Shown: piece by piece, positions 6,476-14,191 of the stretch
How the letters are laid out: every line of letters starts with the position of its first letter
Position numbering within the stretch: position 1 is the first letter of the stretch
From: JAAYYM01 sp964483155
Lineage (GTDB): Bacteria; Bacillota; Clostridia; Lachnospirales; Lachnospiraceae
DNA length: 21,283 bases
NCBI GenBank assembly: GCA_964483155.1
Contig: CAZAAC010000041.1
Span: forward strand, 1-21,283
Reading direction: 5' to 3'
Made by a program: the position numbers and the translations under genes
Notes under the pieces: generated by a model
What the model saw: the letters and a program-made list of their open reading frames with translations, nothing else
Told to the model about the DNA's origin: nothing
Databases searched by the model: none

Positions 6476-6481
6476 ATTATA
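6476..6481 (-). promoter_or_regulatory. possible -10 element of the minus-strand membrane protein gene
   Basis: Read on the minus strand, 6481 to 6476 is a perfect TATAAT. No good -35 is visible 16-18 bp upstream. A start near 6469 would exclude the ATG at 6470 and favour that at 6449. Confidence 0.35.
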
Positions 6482-6502
6482 TGGTTGAAAAGAGGTGAAA
6501 GT

Positions 6503-6610
6503 ATGAACTTTAATAATAATAAAACAAAGCGTATTATTTCAAGTGTAATTATTATCATTTTAGTATTAGCTATGGTGGTTCCAACACTTATTTATTTTGT
6601 ATCATATTAA
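6503..6610 (+). CDS. 35-residue single-helix membrane protein
   Basis: This short open frame encodes a basic, Asn-rich head (MNFNNNKTKR) followed by one strongly hydrophobic helix (about residues 11-33) and ends SY. The ribosome site AGAGGTG (6491-6497) is complementary to the 16S tail and lies 5 bases before the ATG, better than that of several larger neighbours. The layout (charged head, single helix, no lipobox, no cleavage site) matches small inner-membrane proteins that stay anchored and modulate larger partners. It lies in the gap between the minus-strand anchored protein and the VanW gene; its own promoter is not obvious. I cannot name a family. Confidence 0.65.
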   Translation: MNFNNNKTKRIISSVIIIILVLAMVVPTLIYFVSY

Positions 6611-6645
6611 ATACATACTGTCAAATATATTGGTGGATATGTATC

Positions 6646-6675
6646 TTGAAAGAAAGTCAGCAAAAATGGTATAGT
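6646..6675 (+). promoter_or_regulatory. promoter of the VanW-family gene
   Basis: TTGAAA (6646-6651, 5/6), an 18-bp spacer, and TATAGT (6670-6675, 5/6) preceded by TGG, so the -10 is of the extended type. Predicted start near 6682, about 40 bases before the coding region. Confidence 0.6.
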
Positions 6676-6722
6676 TATAAGAAGAAGTTTTTTATAGATA
6701 ATTTTGAAGGAGTCTCATTTTG

Positions 6723-8285
6723 ATGAAAAAAAGTAGTAGTGGAGTATCGACAATTATTATTGCAACACTAATGATTAGTATGGTTTTTCCTGTTGCTGTT
6801 AAAGCTGATATTAGTACTAACGTAAGCGGTGGCGCTTCAGCCGCTGTAAGCGGTACTATGGATGAGGATAAAAGCAGCGTGGCAGAGGACATTCCAGAGG
6901 GCGGCATTAGTAATGGTATTTATGCAGATACAGTTAATTTGTCTTCTAAGACTTATGATGAAGCATATGCTGCAATTTCTGACTATATAGAGTTGTTGAA
7001 AACAACAGAGATTACACTTATTTCTATCAATGGAGAGAATAGAACAATAACTGCGGGCGAGCTAGGCTTGCGTTGGACAAACCAAGAAATAGTAGCAGAA
7101 GCAGTGCGACTTGGCAAAGATGGAAATATAGTTGCCAGATATAAAGCATTAAAAGATTTGGAATATGAAAATGTAATATATCCAGTAGAATTAGGTTTTG
7201 ATCATGAAACAATAAAAGCAGTTATTGAAGCGCAAGTAGGACAGGATAATATTGAGCCGATTGACGCAACTATTTCAAGAGAAGAAGAACAGTTTAGCGT
7301 TGTACCAGGACAAACAGGTTTTTCGATAAATATAGATTCTTCTGTTAAGAAAATAGAAGAATCTTTAGATGTTGACTGGAACAAAAGTCCAACAATTATC
7401 GAATTGGTAATTGATGTTAATGAGCCAAAAGGTAAGACAGAAGAATTAGAAAAGGTGAAAGATGTCCTGGGCACGTACACGACCAGCTATAAGAGCTCTG
7501 GTACTTCAAGAGCAGGTAATGTAGCAAATGGAACACGATTGGTTAACGGGAAGGTTCTGTTTCCAGGAGAAGAATTTTCGGTTTATGAAGCAGTAGAGCC
7601 TTTTACAGAGGATAATGGCTACTATATGGCAGGATCCTATCTTAATGGATTAGTGGTAGAGAGTTTAGGTGGTGGAATTTGTCAGGTTTCATCTACATTA
7701 TATAATGCAGCAATTAGAGCAGAATTAGAGATAAAAGAGAGATATAATCATTCTATGATCGTGTCTTATGTAAACCTATCATCTGATGCTGCAATCTCGG
7801 GGACTTCTAAAGACTTTCGGTTTGTAAATAACTATGACTATCCTATTTATATTGAGGGAAAGACAAGCGAAGATAAAAAGATTACTTTTACAATCTATGG
7901 GGTAGAAGTAAGACCAAGTAACAGAGAAGTTAGTTATGAAAGTGTGGAAATAAGCAAAACTGTACCAGAAGGTGAGAGAGTAATTGCAGATGCTGGCCAA
8001 CCGGTAGGGTACATTGATGTGCAATCTGCGCATACTGGATATGTGGGTGAACTTTGGAAAGTAGTTAAAGTAGACGGTGTGGAAACAGAGCGTGTAAAGG
8101 TAAATAAAAGCACCTATGCTGCCGCACCTAGAACGGCGACAGTTGGAACGGCAACAGCAAGTCCCGAGATATTGGCAACAATACAGGCAGCTATAGCTAC
8201 GAGCAATATTGATTATTGTAAGGGTATTATAGCACAGTTGAATGCAGCAGCAGCAATGATAAGTGCAGATGTGCCGGTAGAGTAA
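6723..8285 (+). CDS. secreted VanW-family cell-wall protein
   Basis: This exported protein of about 520 residues begins with a signal sequence (KK, hydrophobic core, VAVKAD near 25-30). A low-complexity Ser/Gly stretch follows. Residues 70-235 form a YoaR-like 'putative peptidoglycan-binding' region. The VanW domain covers about 247-375, with hallmarks NGKVLFPGEEFSVYEAV, GYYMAGSY and GGGICQVSSTLYNAA. A G5-like segment (about 410-460: VPEGERVIADAGQPVG...) precedes an Ala/Thr-rich tail. VanW function is unresolved despite the name, which comes from vanB-type clusters; no van ligase or dehydrogenase is nearby. AAGGAG (6707-6712) fits either the TTG at 6720 or the ATG at 6723; I prefer ATG. It appears monocistronic, with its own extended -10 promoter. 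Confidence 0.9.
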   Translation: MKKSSSGVSTIIIATLMISMVFPVAVKADISTNVSGGASAAVSGTMDEDKSSVAEDIPEGGISNGIYADTVNLSSKTYDEAYAAISDYIELLKTTEITLISINGENRTITAGELGLRWTNQEIVAEAVRLGKDGNIVARYKALKDLEYENVIYPVELGFDHETIKAVIEAQVGQDNIEPIDATISREEEQFSVVPGQTGFSINIDSSVKKIEESLDVDWNKSPTIIELVIDVNEPKGKTEELEKVKDVLGTYTTSYKSSGTSRAGNVANGTRLVNGKVLFPGEEFSVYEAVEPFTEDNGYYMAGSYLNGLVVESLGGGICQVSSTLYNAAIRAELEIKERYNHSMIVSYVNLSSDAAISGTSKDFRFVNNYDYPIYIEGKTSEDKKITFTIYGVEVRPSNREVSYESVEISKTVPEGERVIADAGQPVGYIDVQSAHTGYVGELWKVVKVDGVETERVKVNKSTYAAAPRTATVGTATASPEILATIQAAIATSNIDYCKGIIAQLNAAAAMISADVPVE

Positions 8286-8354
8286 ACAACTGTGATTATC
8301 ATACAGTAAAATAGTAATTAAAGTTGTATGATGAATGAAAAGAGTTGATAATTC

Positions 8355-9338
8355 ATGAAAATAGGAAAAGTGCCCGAAAATGTACTTAAGCGTTCGGTTA
8401 TAAAACAAATAAAGACAAAAAGAAAAGAAATCCTTGTTGGAGCAGGCGTAGGTGAAGATTGCGCTGTAATTTCGCTTGCTGAAGACGAGGTTTTTGTTAT
8501 GTCTACAGATCCTATTACAGGTACAGTTCATGATATTGGATCACTTTCTGTTCATGTTACGGCTAATGATATTGCTTCTTCTGGAGCAGAGGTTATAGGT
8601 GTGATGTTAAGCGTGTTATTGCCCGAGGAAACAACAGAAGCGGACTTGAAAGCAATGATGGGGCAAGTAGAAAAAGTTTGTGCTGATTTAAATATACAGA
8701 CAATTGGTGGCCATACAGAAATCACAAAAGCCGTAAATCAACCGATTATTACGGTTACTGGTATTGGAAAAGCGAAAAAAGATTCTTATATTACAACTGC
8801 AGGTGCCAAAGTAGGGCAGGATGTGATTGTGACAAAATGGATTGCTTTAGAAGGGACATCAATTATTGCAAAAGAAAAGGAAGAGGAACTTCTTAAGAAA
8901 TTTTCGCCTGCATTTATGAAAGAGGCAAAAGATTTAGGAAGATATCTTTCTGTGGTGCCCGAGGCCGCCACCGCCGCCAAGTCTGGCGTTAGTGCTATGC
9001 ATGACGTGACAGAGGGTGGAATATTTGGAGCACTCTGGGAGATAGCAGAGGCATCAGGCGTCGGACTTGAAATTGATTTAATGAAAATACCAATCAAGCA
9101 GGAAACCATAGAAATATGTGAATATTTTGGATTAAATCCTTATGCATTAATATCCAGTGGTTCGATGCTTATGACAATAGAAAATGGATATGATTTAGTC
9201 AGAAATCTTGAAAAAGAAGGAATTAAGGCAACTGTTGTAGGGAAAGTTACATCTGGCAAGGATAGAGTTTTACTGAATGCGGAAGAGAGACGCTTTTTAG
9301 AGCCACCGAAATCAGATGAACTTTATAAAATCTATTAA
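8355..9338 (+). CDS. AIR synthase/HypE-like protein
   Basis: This 327-residue member of the PurM/AIR-synthase superfamily has the N-terminal ATP-binding half (GVGEDCAVI at 32-40, STDPITG near 50-56, TANDIASSGA near 70-79) and the C-terminal AIRS domain with HDVTEGGIFGAL near 217-228. It resembles HypE, which dehydrates a carbamoylated cysteine at its own C-terminus during NiFe hydrogenase cofactor synthesis. Here the protein ends DELYKIY, without the terminal Cys of HypE's PRIC tail, and no other hyp gene is present. A HypE role is therefore unlikely and the substrate is unknown. The ribosome site is weak (AAAAGAG, 8338-8344). A possible promoter is TAAACA (8283-8288), 18 bp, TAAAAT (8307-8312). 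It leads a tight five-gene cluster. Confidence 0.82.
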   Translation: MKIGKVPENVLKRSVIKQIKTKRKEILVGAGVGEDCAVISLAEDEVFVMSTDPITGTVHDIGSLSVHVTANDIASSGAEVIGVMLSVLLPEETTEADLKAMMGQVEKVCADLNIQTIGGHTEITKAVNQPIITVTGIGKAKKDSYITTAGAKVGQDVIVTKWIALEGTSIIAKEKEEELLKKFSPAFMKEAKDLGRYLSVVPEAATAAKSGVSAMHDVTEGGIFGALWEIAEASGVGLEIDLMKIPIKQETIEICEYFGLNPYALISSGSMLMTIENGYDLVRNLEKEGIKATVVGKVTSGKDRVLLNAEERRFLEPPKSDELYKIY

Positions 9339-9362
9339 CGGAGACAGTAAAGGAGAAATACT

Positions 9363-9845
9363 ATGAGAGAAAAAATTTTAACATTTATAGAAAAGAACAG
9401 CAGAATTGATATAAAAGAATTAGCGATTCTCATGGGAGAAGATGAAATAGCTGTTGCAGAAGCATTGTTACAGATGGAAGAAGAGGGAATTATTTGTGGT
9501 TATCATACCTTAATTAACTGGGACAAGGTGGTGGCAGAGAAAATAACTGCACTCATTGAGGTAAGGGTAACACCACAAAGAGGACATGGATTTGATTCAA
9601 TAGCAGAAAGAATTTACCAATACCCAGAAGTAACGGCTACCTATTTGATATCAGGAGGATATGATCTGCTTATTATTTTAGAAGGAAAGACGCTAAAAGA
9701 GGTATCTAGTTTTGTGTCAGATAAACTTTCAACATTGGAATCTGTTATCAGTACAGCAACACATTTTGTATTAAAGAAGTATAAGGATCACGGCACAATA
9801 TTAGAGAAACATAGTAATGATGAGAGGATGGTGGTATCTCCATGA
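9363..9845 (+). CDS. Lrp/AsnC-family transcriptional regulator
   Basis: This 160-residue protein has the standard two-part layout. An N-terminal helix-turn-helix (about 8-50) starts REKILTFIEKNSRIDIKELA and ends in the GIICGYHTLINW hinge. A C-terminal RAM/AsnC ligand domain (about 60-140) contains the family signature GGYDLLIILEGKTLKEV. Such regulators form octamers and bind amino acids between RAM domains. The HTH second half is diverged (MGEDEIAVAEALLQMEEEG) but within family range. GGAGA lies upstream of the ATG. Its stop overlaps the aminotransferase start in an ATGA junction, so the two are translationally coupled and the regulator probably responds to an amino acid handled by that enzyme. 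Confidence 0.93.
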   Translation: MREKILTFIEKNSRIDIKELAILMGEDEIAVAEALLQMEEEGIICGYHTLINWDKVVAEKITALIEVRVTPQRGHGFDSIAERIYQYPEVTATYLISGGYDLLIILEGKTLKEVSSFVSDKLSTLESVISTATHFVLKKYKDHGTILEKHSNDERMVVSP

Positions 9846-11014
9846 GAAATCCTTTATCAGAAGTAGTAGTAGATATTAAGCCATCAGGAATTCGTAAATT
9901 TTTTGATATTGCAAGCGAAATGAAAGAAGCAATCTCTTTAGGCGTAGGTGAGCCGGATTTTGATACACCATGGCATATACGTGACGAAGGTATATATTCA
10001 CTTGAAAGAGGAAGAACCTTTTATACATCCAATGCAGGTCTTATGGAATTGCGTACCGAAATTTGTAATTATTTAGATAGAAGGATAAATGTAAAATATT
10101 GCCCAAAGTCTGAAGTGATAATAACGGTTGGAGGAAGTGAGGCAATAGATATTGGATTGCGCGCTATGATTAATCCTGGCGAAGAAGTTTTGATTCCGCA
10201 ACCAAGTTATGTTTCTTACGAGCCTTGTGCAATACTTGCAGGGGCAAAACCGGTTATTATCGAACTAAAAAACGAAAATGAATTCAGATTAACGCCAGAG
10301 GAACTTCTTGCTGCAATCACGCCTAAGACGAAAGTACTGATTATGCCTTTTCCGAATAATCCAACGGGCGCTATTATGACAAAAGATGAATTGATAAAGA
10401 TTGCGGAAATTGTAATTGAGAAAGACTTGTTTGTTATGTCCGATGAAATATATTCAGAGCTTTCTTATCTTGGAGATCATGTGTCAATTGCTTCTTTACC
10501 TGGAATGAGAGAAAGAACAATTGTAATCAATGGTTTTTCAAAAGCGTATGCTATGACAGGCTGGAGATTAGGATATGCATGTGGACCAGAGAAAATTATC
10601 GAGCAAATGACAAAGATTCATCAATTTGCAATCATGTGTGCACCAACAACGAGCCAATATGCGGCAATTGAAGCATTAAAAAATGGTGACGAAGATGTAG
10701 CAATGATGAGAGAGTCTTATAATCAGAGAAGAAATTATCTAATGTATATTTTTAAAGAGATGAAATTGCCTTGTTTTGAACCATTTGGCGCATTTTATGT
10801 ATTTCCGTGTATTAAAGAGTTTGGTTTGACATCAGATGAATTTGCAGTTCGATTATTGGAAGAAGAGAAACTTGCTGTGGTACCTGGAACAGCTTTTGGA
10901 GACTGTGGAGAGGGTTTTCTTCGTATTTCTTATGCGTATTCACTAGAAAAATTAAAAATTGCTATGGAGAGAATAGAGAGATTTATTACGAGACTCAGAA
11001 ATGAAGCAAAATAG
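9842..11014 (+). CDS. class I PLP-dependent aminotransferase
   Basis: This 390-residue fold-type I aminotransferase carries the expected residues. Schiff-base lysine K234 is in NGFSKAYAMTGWRLGY, the pyridine-N aspartate D201 is in SDEIYSEL, and PNNPTG (171-176) includes N173 next to PLP O3'. A carboxylate-binding arginine is in the LRISYA segment near the C-terminus. The N-terminus (ISLGVGEPDFDTP) is typical of the aspartate/aromatic aminotransferase I-gamma group widespread in Firmicutes. Likely donors are aspartate, aromatic or branched amino acids; sequence alone does not separate these. The ATG overlaps the Lrp/AsnC stop by 4 bases and trmL follows after 15 bases. Confidence 0.93.
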   Translation: MRNPLSEVVVDIKPSGIRKFFDIASEMKEAISLGVGEPDFDTPWHIRDEGIYSLERGRTFYTSNAGLMELRTEICNYLDRRINVKYCPKSEVIITVGGSEAIDIGLRAMINPGEEVLIPQPSYVSYEPCAILAGAKPVIIELKNENEFRLTPEELLAAITPKTKVLIMPFPNNPTGAIMTKDELIKIAEIVIEKDLFVMSDEIYSELSYLGDHVSIASLPGMRERTIVINGFSKAYAMTGWRLGYACGPEKIIEQMTKIHQFAIMCAPTTSQYAAIEALKNGDEDVAMMRESYNQRRNYLMYIFKEMKLPCFEPFGAFYVFPCIKEFGLTSDEFAVRLLEEEKLAVVPGTAFGDCGEGFLRISYAYSLEKLKIAMERIERFITRLRNEAK

Positions 11015-11029
11015 CTACGGAGGCAAAGA

Positions 11030-11524
11030 ATGAATATCGTACTATTTCAACCCGAGATACCGGCCAATACTGGAAATATTGGCCGGACTTGCGTTGCTAC
11101 GGGGACAAAACTGCATTTAATAGAACCACTTGGTTTTCAATTAAATAGAAAAGCGATTCAAAGGGCTGGTATGGATTATTGGGAACACTTAGAGGTGACG
11201 CGATATGTTAATTTTGATGAGTTTCTTATGAAGAATCCTGATTCACGAATATACATGGCAACAACAAAGGCAAAACATACATATACAGAGGTTTCTTATA
11301 AAGAGAATGATTATATTATGTTTGGAAAAGAGAGTGCAGGAATTCCTGAAGAAATATTAGTTAATCACGAAAAGACCTGTATCAGGATACCAATGATGAA
11401 TGATATTCGTTCTCTAAATTTAGCAAATTCAGTCGCGATTGTGTTATATGAAGCATTACGACAAACAGATTTTCAAGAAATGAAATTAGAGGGTGAACTT
11501 CATCACCTACAGTGGAATGTATAA
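11030..11524 (+). CDS. trmL: tRNA (cytidine(34)/uridine-2'-O)-methyltransferase TrmL
   Basis: This 164-residue SPOUT methyltransferase modifies the ribose at the wobble base of tRNA-Leu isoacceptors. Length and motifs match TrmL/YibK: NIVLFQPEIPANTGNIGRTCVATG at the start, FGKESAGIP (about 103-111) and the trefoil-knot SAM site IPMMNDIRSLNLANSVAIVLYEALR (about 125-149). Unlike the longer SpoU members, it has no N-terminal RNA-binding extension. GGAGG lies 7-8 bases before the ATG. It is the fourth gene of the 8355-12024 cluster and shares no evident pathway with the aminotransferase upstream. Confidence 0.95.
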   Translation: MNIVLFQPEIPANTGNIGRTCVATGTKLHLIEPLGFQLNRKAIQRAGMDYWEHLEVTRYVNFDEFLMKNPDSRIYMATTKAKHTYTEVSYKENDYIMFGKESAGIPEEILVNHEKTCIRIPMMNDIRSLNLANSVAIVLYEALRQTDFQEMKLEGELHHLQWNV

Positions 11525-11556
11525 GTCAAAAATAATAATAGATAACAGAGGATATT

Positions 11557-12024
11557 ATGAATAAGAAAGACAAGAAAATAAAGATAGCAAAATTAATCTT
11601 TTATATTTATATCATCATACTGTTTTTCATAGTAGCAGTGAAGTTTACAGGAAATAATTTAGATGTGATTCTACAAAGATGTGATATTATATCTTCTGCA
11701 AAAGAAGCAGGAACCCGAAATCTTAATGTAACACCTTTTACTACGATTAATCTTTATTTAAGACATATTGAAAAGCCATATGCCTATACAAATATAGTAG
11801 CCAATCTTTTGTTTTTTGTACCTGTCGGGTTTCTCATTCCAATTGCTTTTCCTAAACATAAGAAATTTTTGAAAACAATGATTATTTGTCTAATCATTGT
11901 AGCGAGCATTGAAATATTTCAATATATCACATGTCTCGGATTTTGTGATATTGATGATGTAATACTTAATATGGTAGGAAGTATGACAGGCTTTATTGTA
12001 TACAAATGTACGCGTAAAACATAA
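11557..12024 (+). CDS. VanZ-like membrane protein
   Basis: This 155-residue membrane protein has helices at about 11-30, 80-98, 106-123 and 133-149. The VanZ signature regions are present: NVTPFTTI (57-64), NIVANLLFFVPVGFLIP (about 79-95), and SIEIFQYITCLGFCDIDDVILNMVGSMTGF. VanZ of vanA clusters gives low-level teicoplanin resistance; chromosomal VanZ-like proteins are widespread and mostly uncharacterised. No resistance cluster is present and the VanW gene 3 kb away is separately transcribed, so no resistance role is inferred. Its TAA directly abuts the stop codon of the convergent histidine kinase gene, with no terminator between them. Confidence 0.9.
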   Translation: MNKKDKKIKIAKLIFYIYIIILFFIVAVKFTGNNLDVILQRCDIISSAKEAGTRNLNVTPFTTINLYLRHIEKPYAYTNIVANLLFFVPVGFLIPIAFPKHKKFLKTMIICLIIVASIEIFQYITCLGFCDIDDVILNMVGSMTGFIVYKCTRKT

Positions 12025-13446
12025 TTATGATTCAAAAGCTTTTGACTTAGGAAGCGTAAAAATGAATTCGGTACCTACGCCAACGGTACTGATAACATTT
12101 ATATTTTCATGATGAGCGTTTATGATTTCTTTCGTAATAGAAAGACCAAGTCCTGTTCCTTTCTTATCTTTTCCACGTGATAAATCTGTTTTATAAAATC
12201 TGTCCCATATCATTTTTAAACTTTCCTTTGGAATACCGATTCCCGAATCTTTGACAGAGACAAAAACTTTTTCATTTTTCTCAGTGGTCTCAATTTTTAT
12301 TGTGGAACCATCATGGCTGAATTTTATGGCATTATCAATGAGATTATATAGTACCTGTTGTATTTTTACCATATCGGCTTTAATGTATAAGGTTTTTCCG
12401 GTCAAAACAAGGTTAAATGAAATACGTTTTTTGGTACAGGTACCTTCAAAAGTAGCAGTCACGTTTTTAATCACTTTATTAATATCAAAATCGGTCGTGT
12501 CTAGTAGCATTCCTTTTGTATTTAGGTTATTTAACGAAAGAAGTGAACTTGTCAGTTTTGTAAGTCTTTTTGTCTCATTTAAAACAATTTTCAAGTACTT
12601 CTGATGCATTTCTGGTGGAATCGTGTCATCAATCATTGCTTCCAAATAGCCTTTTATAGAGGTAAGAGGCGAACGAAAATCATGTGACACATTTGCAATG
12701 AATTTTTTTTGATTTTCTTCAGAACAACTAAGTTCACTAGCCATATATCCTAGCGAAGCGGCTAGATAGCCAATTTCATCCTCTTTATCAACAGAAAATT
12801 CATATTTCAAATTGCCACTCGCATATTCCTCAGTTGCAAGAGTAATTTTTTTAAGAGGAATATAAACCATATCCGTAAATACAATCAGAATCGTTGTGGA
12901 AAGAATAAAAATAATACCAAGCGTAATATAAGAAATATTAAGAAGGGCATCTCTTGAAGCAGTAATATTCTTAAGCGAGGTGTGTATAACAACATACCCA
13001 CGAACCTTAAAGTTTGAAGTGATAGGAGACAAAACACTAATAACATCTTCATCAAATTGACCATAAAAATTGCCGGTCATATAGTATTTATTTCCGGTGT
13101 CAGTAGGATTAAAATGTGCAACAAAAAGAGAATTCGTAGAATCATCTCTTGAGTTAAAAATGACATTACCGTCAGAATTTATAATCCAAATAGGTGAAGA
13201 TACATAGGTATCAATTGCTTCTAATTGTTCAATTACATCTTCTGCCGTCAAAGAATTTCCATTAAAGCTAGAGGCATATTTATTAGAAATCAGAGTAGCC
13301 TCTTTATAGATTGCGGCGGCCTTCTGCTGCGTCAAATAATCAAGTGTCAATTCCGAAGTAAACGTAGCAATTGTCGCAAAACTAAGAAAACCAAATATTA
13401 AATATGCAATTATAAACTTTATATAAATGGTTTGTTTTATGCGCAC
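12025..13446 (-). CDS. sensor histidine kinase (HAMP, HisKA, HATPase)
   Basis: This 473-residue membrane sensor has TM1 at about 8-30, an extracellular domain of about 140 residues, TM2 at about 168-192, HAMP at about 193-245, and HisKA with the phospho-acceptor H255 in FIANVSHDFRSPL. The ATPase domain shows N-box NLIDNAIKFS, G1 DSGIGIP, F-box RFYKTD and G2 GTGLGLS. All catalytic elements are intact. The signal is unknown; the extracellular part may be a dCache/PAS-like fold. It starts with GTG at 13446, one base after the regulator's stop. Its ribosome site GAGGTG lies inside the end of the regulator gene, so translation is coupled. It is the last gene of the mutS2 - regulator - kinase cluster. 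Confidence 0.95.
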   Translation of the reverse strand: MRIKQTIYIKFIIAYLIFGFLSFATIATFTSELTLDYLTQQKAAAIYKEATLISNKYASSFNGNSLTAEDVIEQLEAIDTYVSSPIWIINSDGNVIFNSRDDSTNSLFVAHFNPTDTGNKYYMTGNFYGQFDEDVISVLSPITSNFKVRGYVVIHTSLKNITASRDALLNISYITLGIIFILSTTILIVFTDMVYIPLKKITLATEEYASGNLKYEFSVDKEDEIGYLAASLGYMASELSCSEENQKKFIANVSHDFRSPLTSIKGYLEAMIDDTIPPEMHQKYLKIVLNETKRLTKLTSSLLSLNNLNTKGMLLDTTDFDINKVIKNVTATFEGTCTKKRISFNLVLTGKTLYIKADMVKIQQVLYNLIDNAIKFSHDGSTIKIETTEKNEKVFVSVKDSGIGIPKESLKMIWDRFYKTDLSRGKDKKGTGLGLSITKEIINAHHENINVISTVGVGTEFIFTLPKSKAFES

Positions 13447-13447
13447 G

Positions 13448-14146
13448 TTATTTCACCTCAAATTTATATCCGATTCCCCACACAGTAGAAAGTCTCCATG
13501 CAGTATGATCCTTAATTTTTTCGCGAAGACGTTTAATATGTACATCTACTGTTCTTGTATCTCCAATATATTCATAGCCCCATATATGATCTAGTAATTG
13601 CTCCCGTGTAAAAACCTGATTTGGTGAAGAAGCAAGAAAATATAATAATTCTAATTCTTTTGGTGGCATATCTATAGAATCTCCATAATACAAAACAGAA
13701 TAATTTGTCTGATTAATGACAAGATCCGAATATTCCACACATTTTGCATCTGAGGCTTTCGTGATTGTTTTTGGTGTATAAGTACGTCTGAGGACGGCTT
13801 TGACCCGTGCAACTAATTCTTTTGAATCAAAAGGTTTTTCCATATAATCATCAGCACCAAGTTCTAAACCTAACACTTTGTCAAATATTTCACCTTTTGC
13901 CGAAAGCATAATAATAGGAGTTAAAGATTTTGCTCGAATTTCCCGGCAGACCTGATAACCATCTATTCCAGGAAGCATGAGATCAAGTAAAATCAGGTTG
14001 GGTTCAAAAGTATCGAAAGATAATAGTGCCTGTTCACCATCGTGAACCATTTGTGTATCAAAACATTCCTTTGTAAGATAAAGAGAAATTAATTCTGCAA
14101 TATTAGCGTCATCGTCAACAATAAGTATCTTTTGCTTGCTTGCCAT
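13448..14146 (-). CDS. OmpR/PhoB-family response regulator
   Basis: This 232-residue regulator has a receiver domain (acidic D11-D13, phosphorylated D55 in LILLDLMLPG, Ser/Thr and Lys in MLSAKG and EKPFDSKEL). Its C-terminal winged-helix DNA-binding domain (about 135-232) shows PPKELELLYFLASSPNQVFTREQLLDHIWGYEY and RTVDVHIKRLREK. AGGAGG (14157-14162) lies 10 bases upstream of the ATG. It pairs with the kinase immediately downstream. Upstream, 45 bases away, is mutS2, and a 17-bp near-palindrome in that gap could be an operator or an RNA element. Confidence 0.96.
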   Translation of the reverse strand: MASKQKILIVDDDANIAELISLYLTKECFDTQMVHDGEQALLSFDTFEPNLILLDLMLPGIDGYQVCREIRAKSLTPIIMLSAKGEIFDKVLGLELGADDYMEKPFDSKELVARVKAVLRRTYTPKTITKASDAKCVEYSDLVINQTNYSVLYYGDSIDMPPKELELLYFLASSPNQVFTREQLLDHIWGYEYIGDTRTVDVHIKRLREKIKDHTAWRLSTVWGIGYKFEVK

Positions 14147-14169
14147 AATAAAATATCCTCCTAATTGTA

Positions 14170-14186
14170 GTATAAGGTCCCTATAC
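14170..14186. other. 17-bp near-palindrome between mutS2 and the response regulator
   Basis: GTATAAGGTCCCTATAC is symmetric about T14178 except for one pair (7 of 8 pairs match). It fills the short gap between the mutS2 stop and the ribosome site of the regulator gene. As RNA the minus strand can form a GTATAG/TTATAC stem with a 5-base loop; no T-run follows, so it is not a standard terminator. OmpR-family proteins usually bind direct repeats, so an operator role is only a possibility. Confidence 0.45.
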
Positions 14187-14191
14187 CTGGT

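Noticed and set aside
8286..8354. Possible hairpin or terminator after the VanW gene
   Set aside because: ACTGT/ACAGT and TCATAC/GTATGA are short or far apart, and no T-run follows.
7779..8531. 250-codon minus-strand open frame antisense to the VanW gene
   Set aside because: Rich in Cys/Tyr/His/Ser with no recognisable domain or ribosome site; it spans the end of one plus-strand gene and the start of another and is explained by codon bias of the true genes.
8355..9338. Calling the AIRS-like gene hypE
   Set aside because: The C-terminal catalytic cysteine of HypE is missing and no hydrogenase maturation genes are nearby.
6723..12024. VanW and VanZ names suggesting glycopeptide resistance
   Set aside because: No vanHAX-type ligase, dehydrogenase or dipeptidase is present, the two genes are in separate transcription units, and both families are common in chromosomes of sensitive Clostridia.
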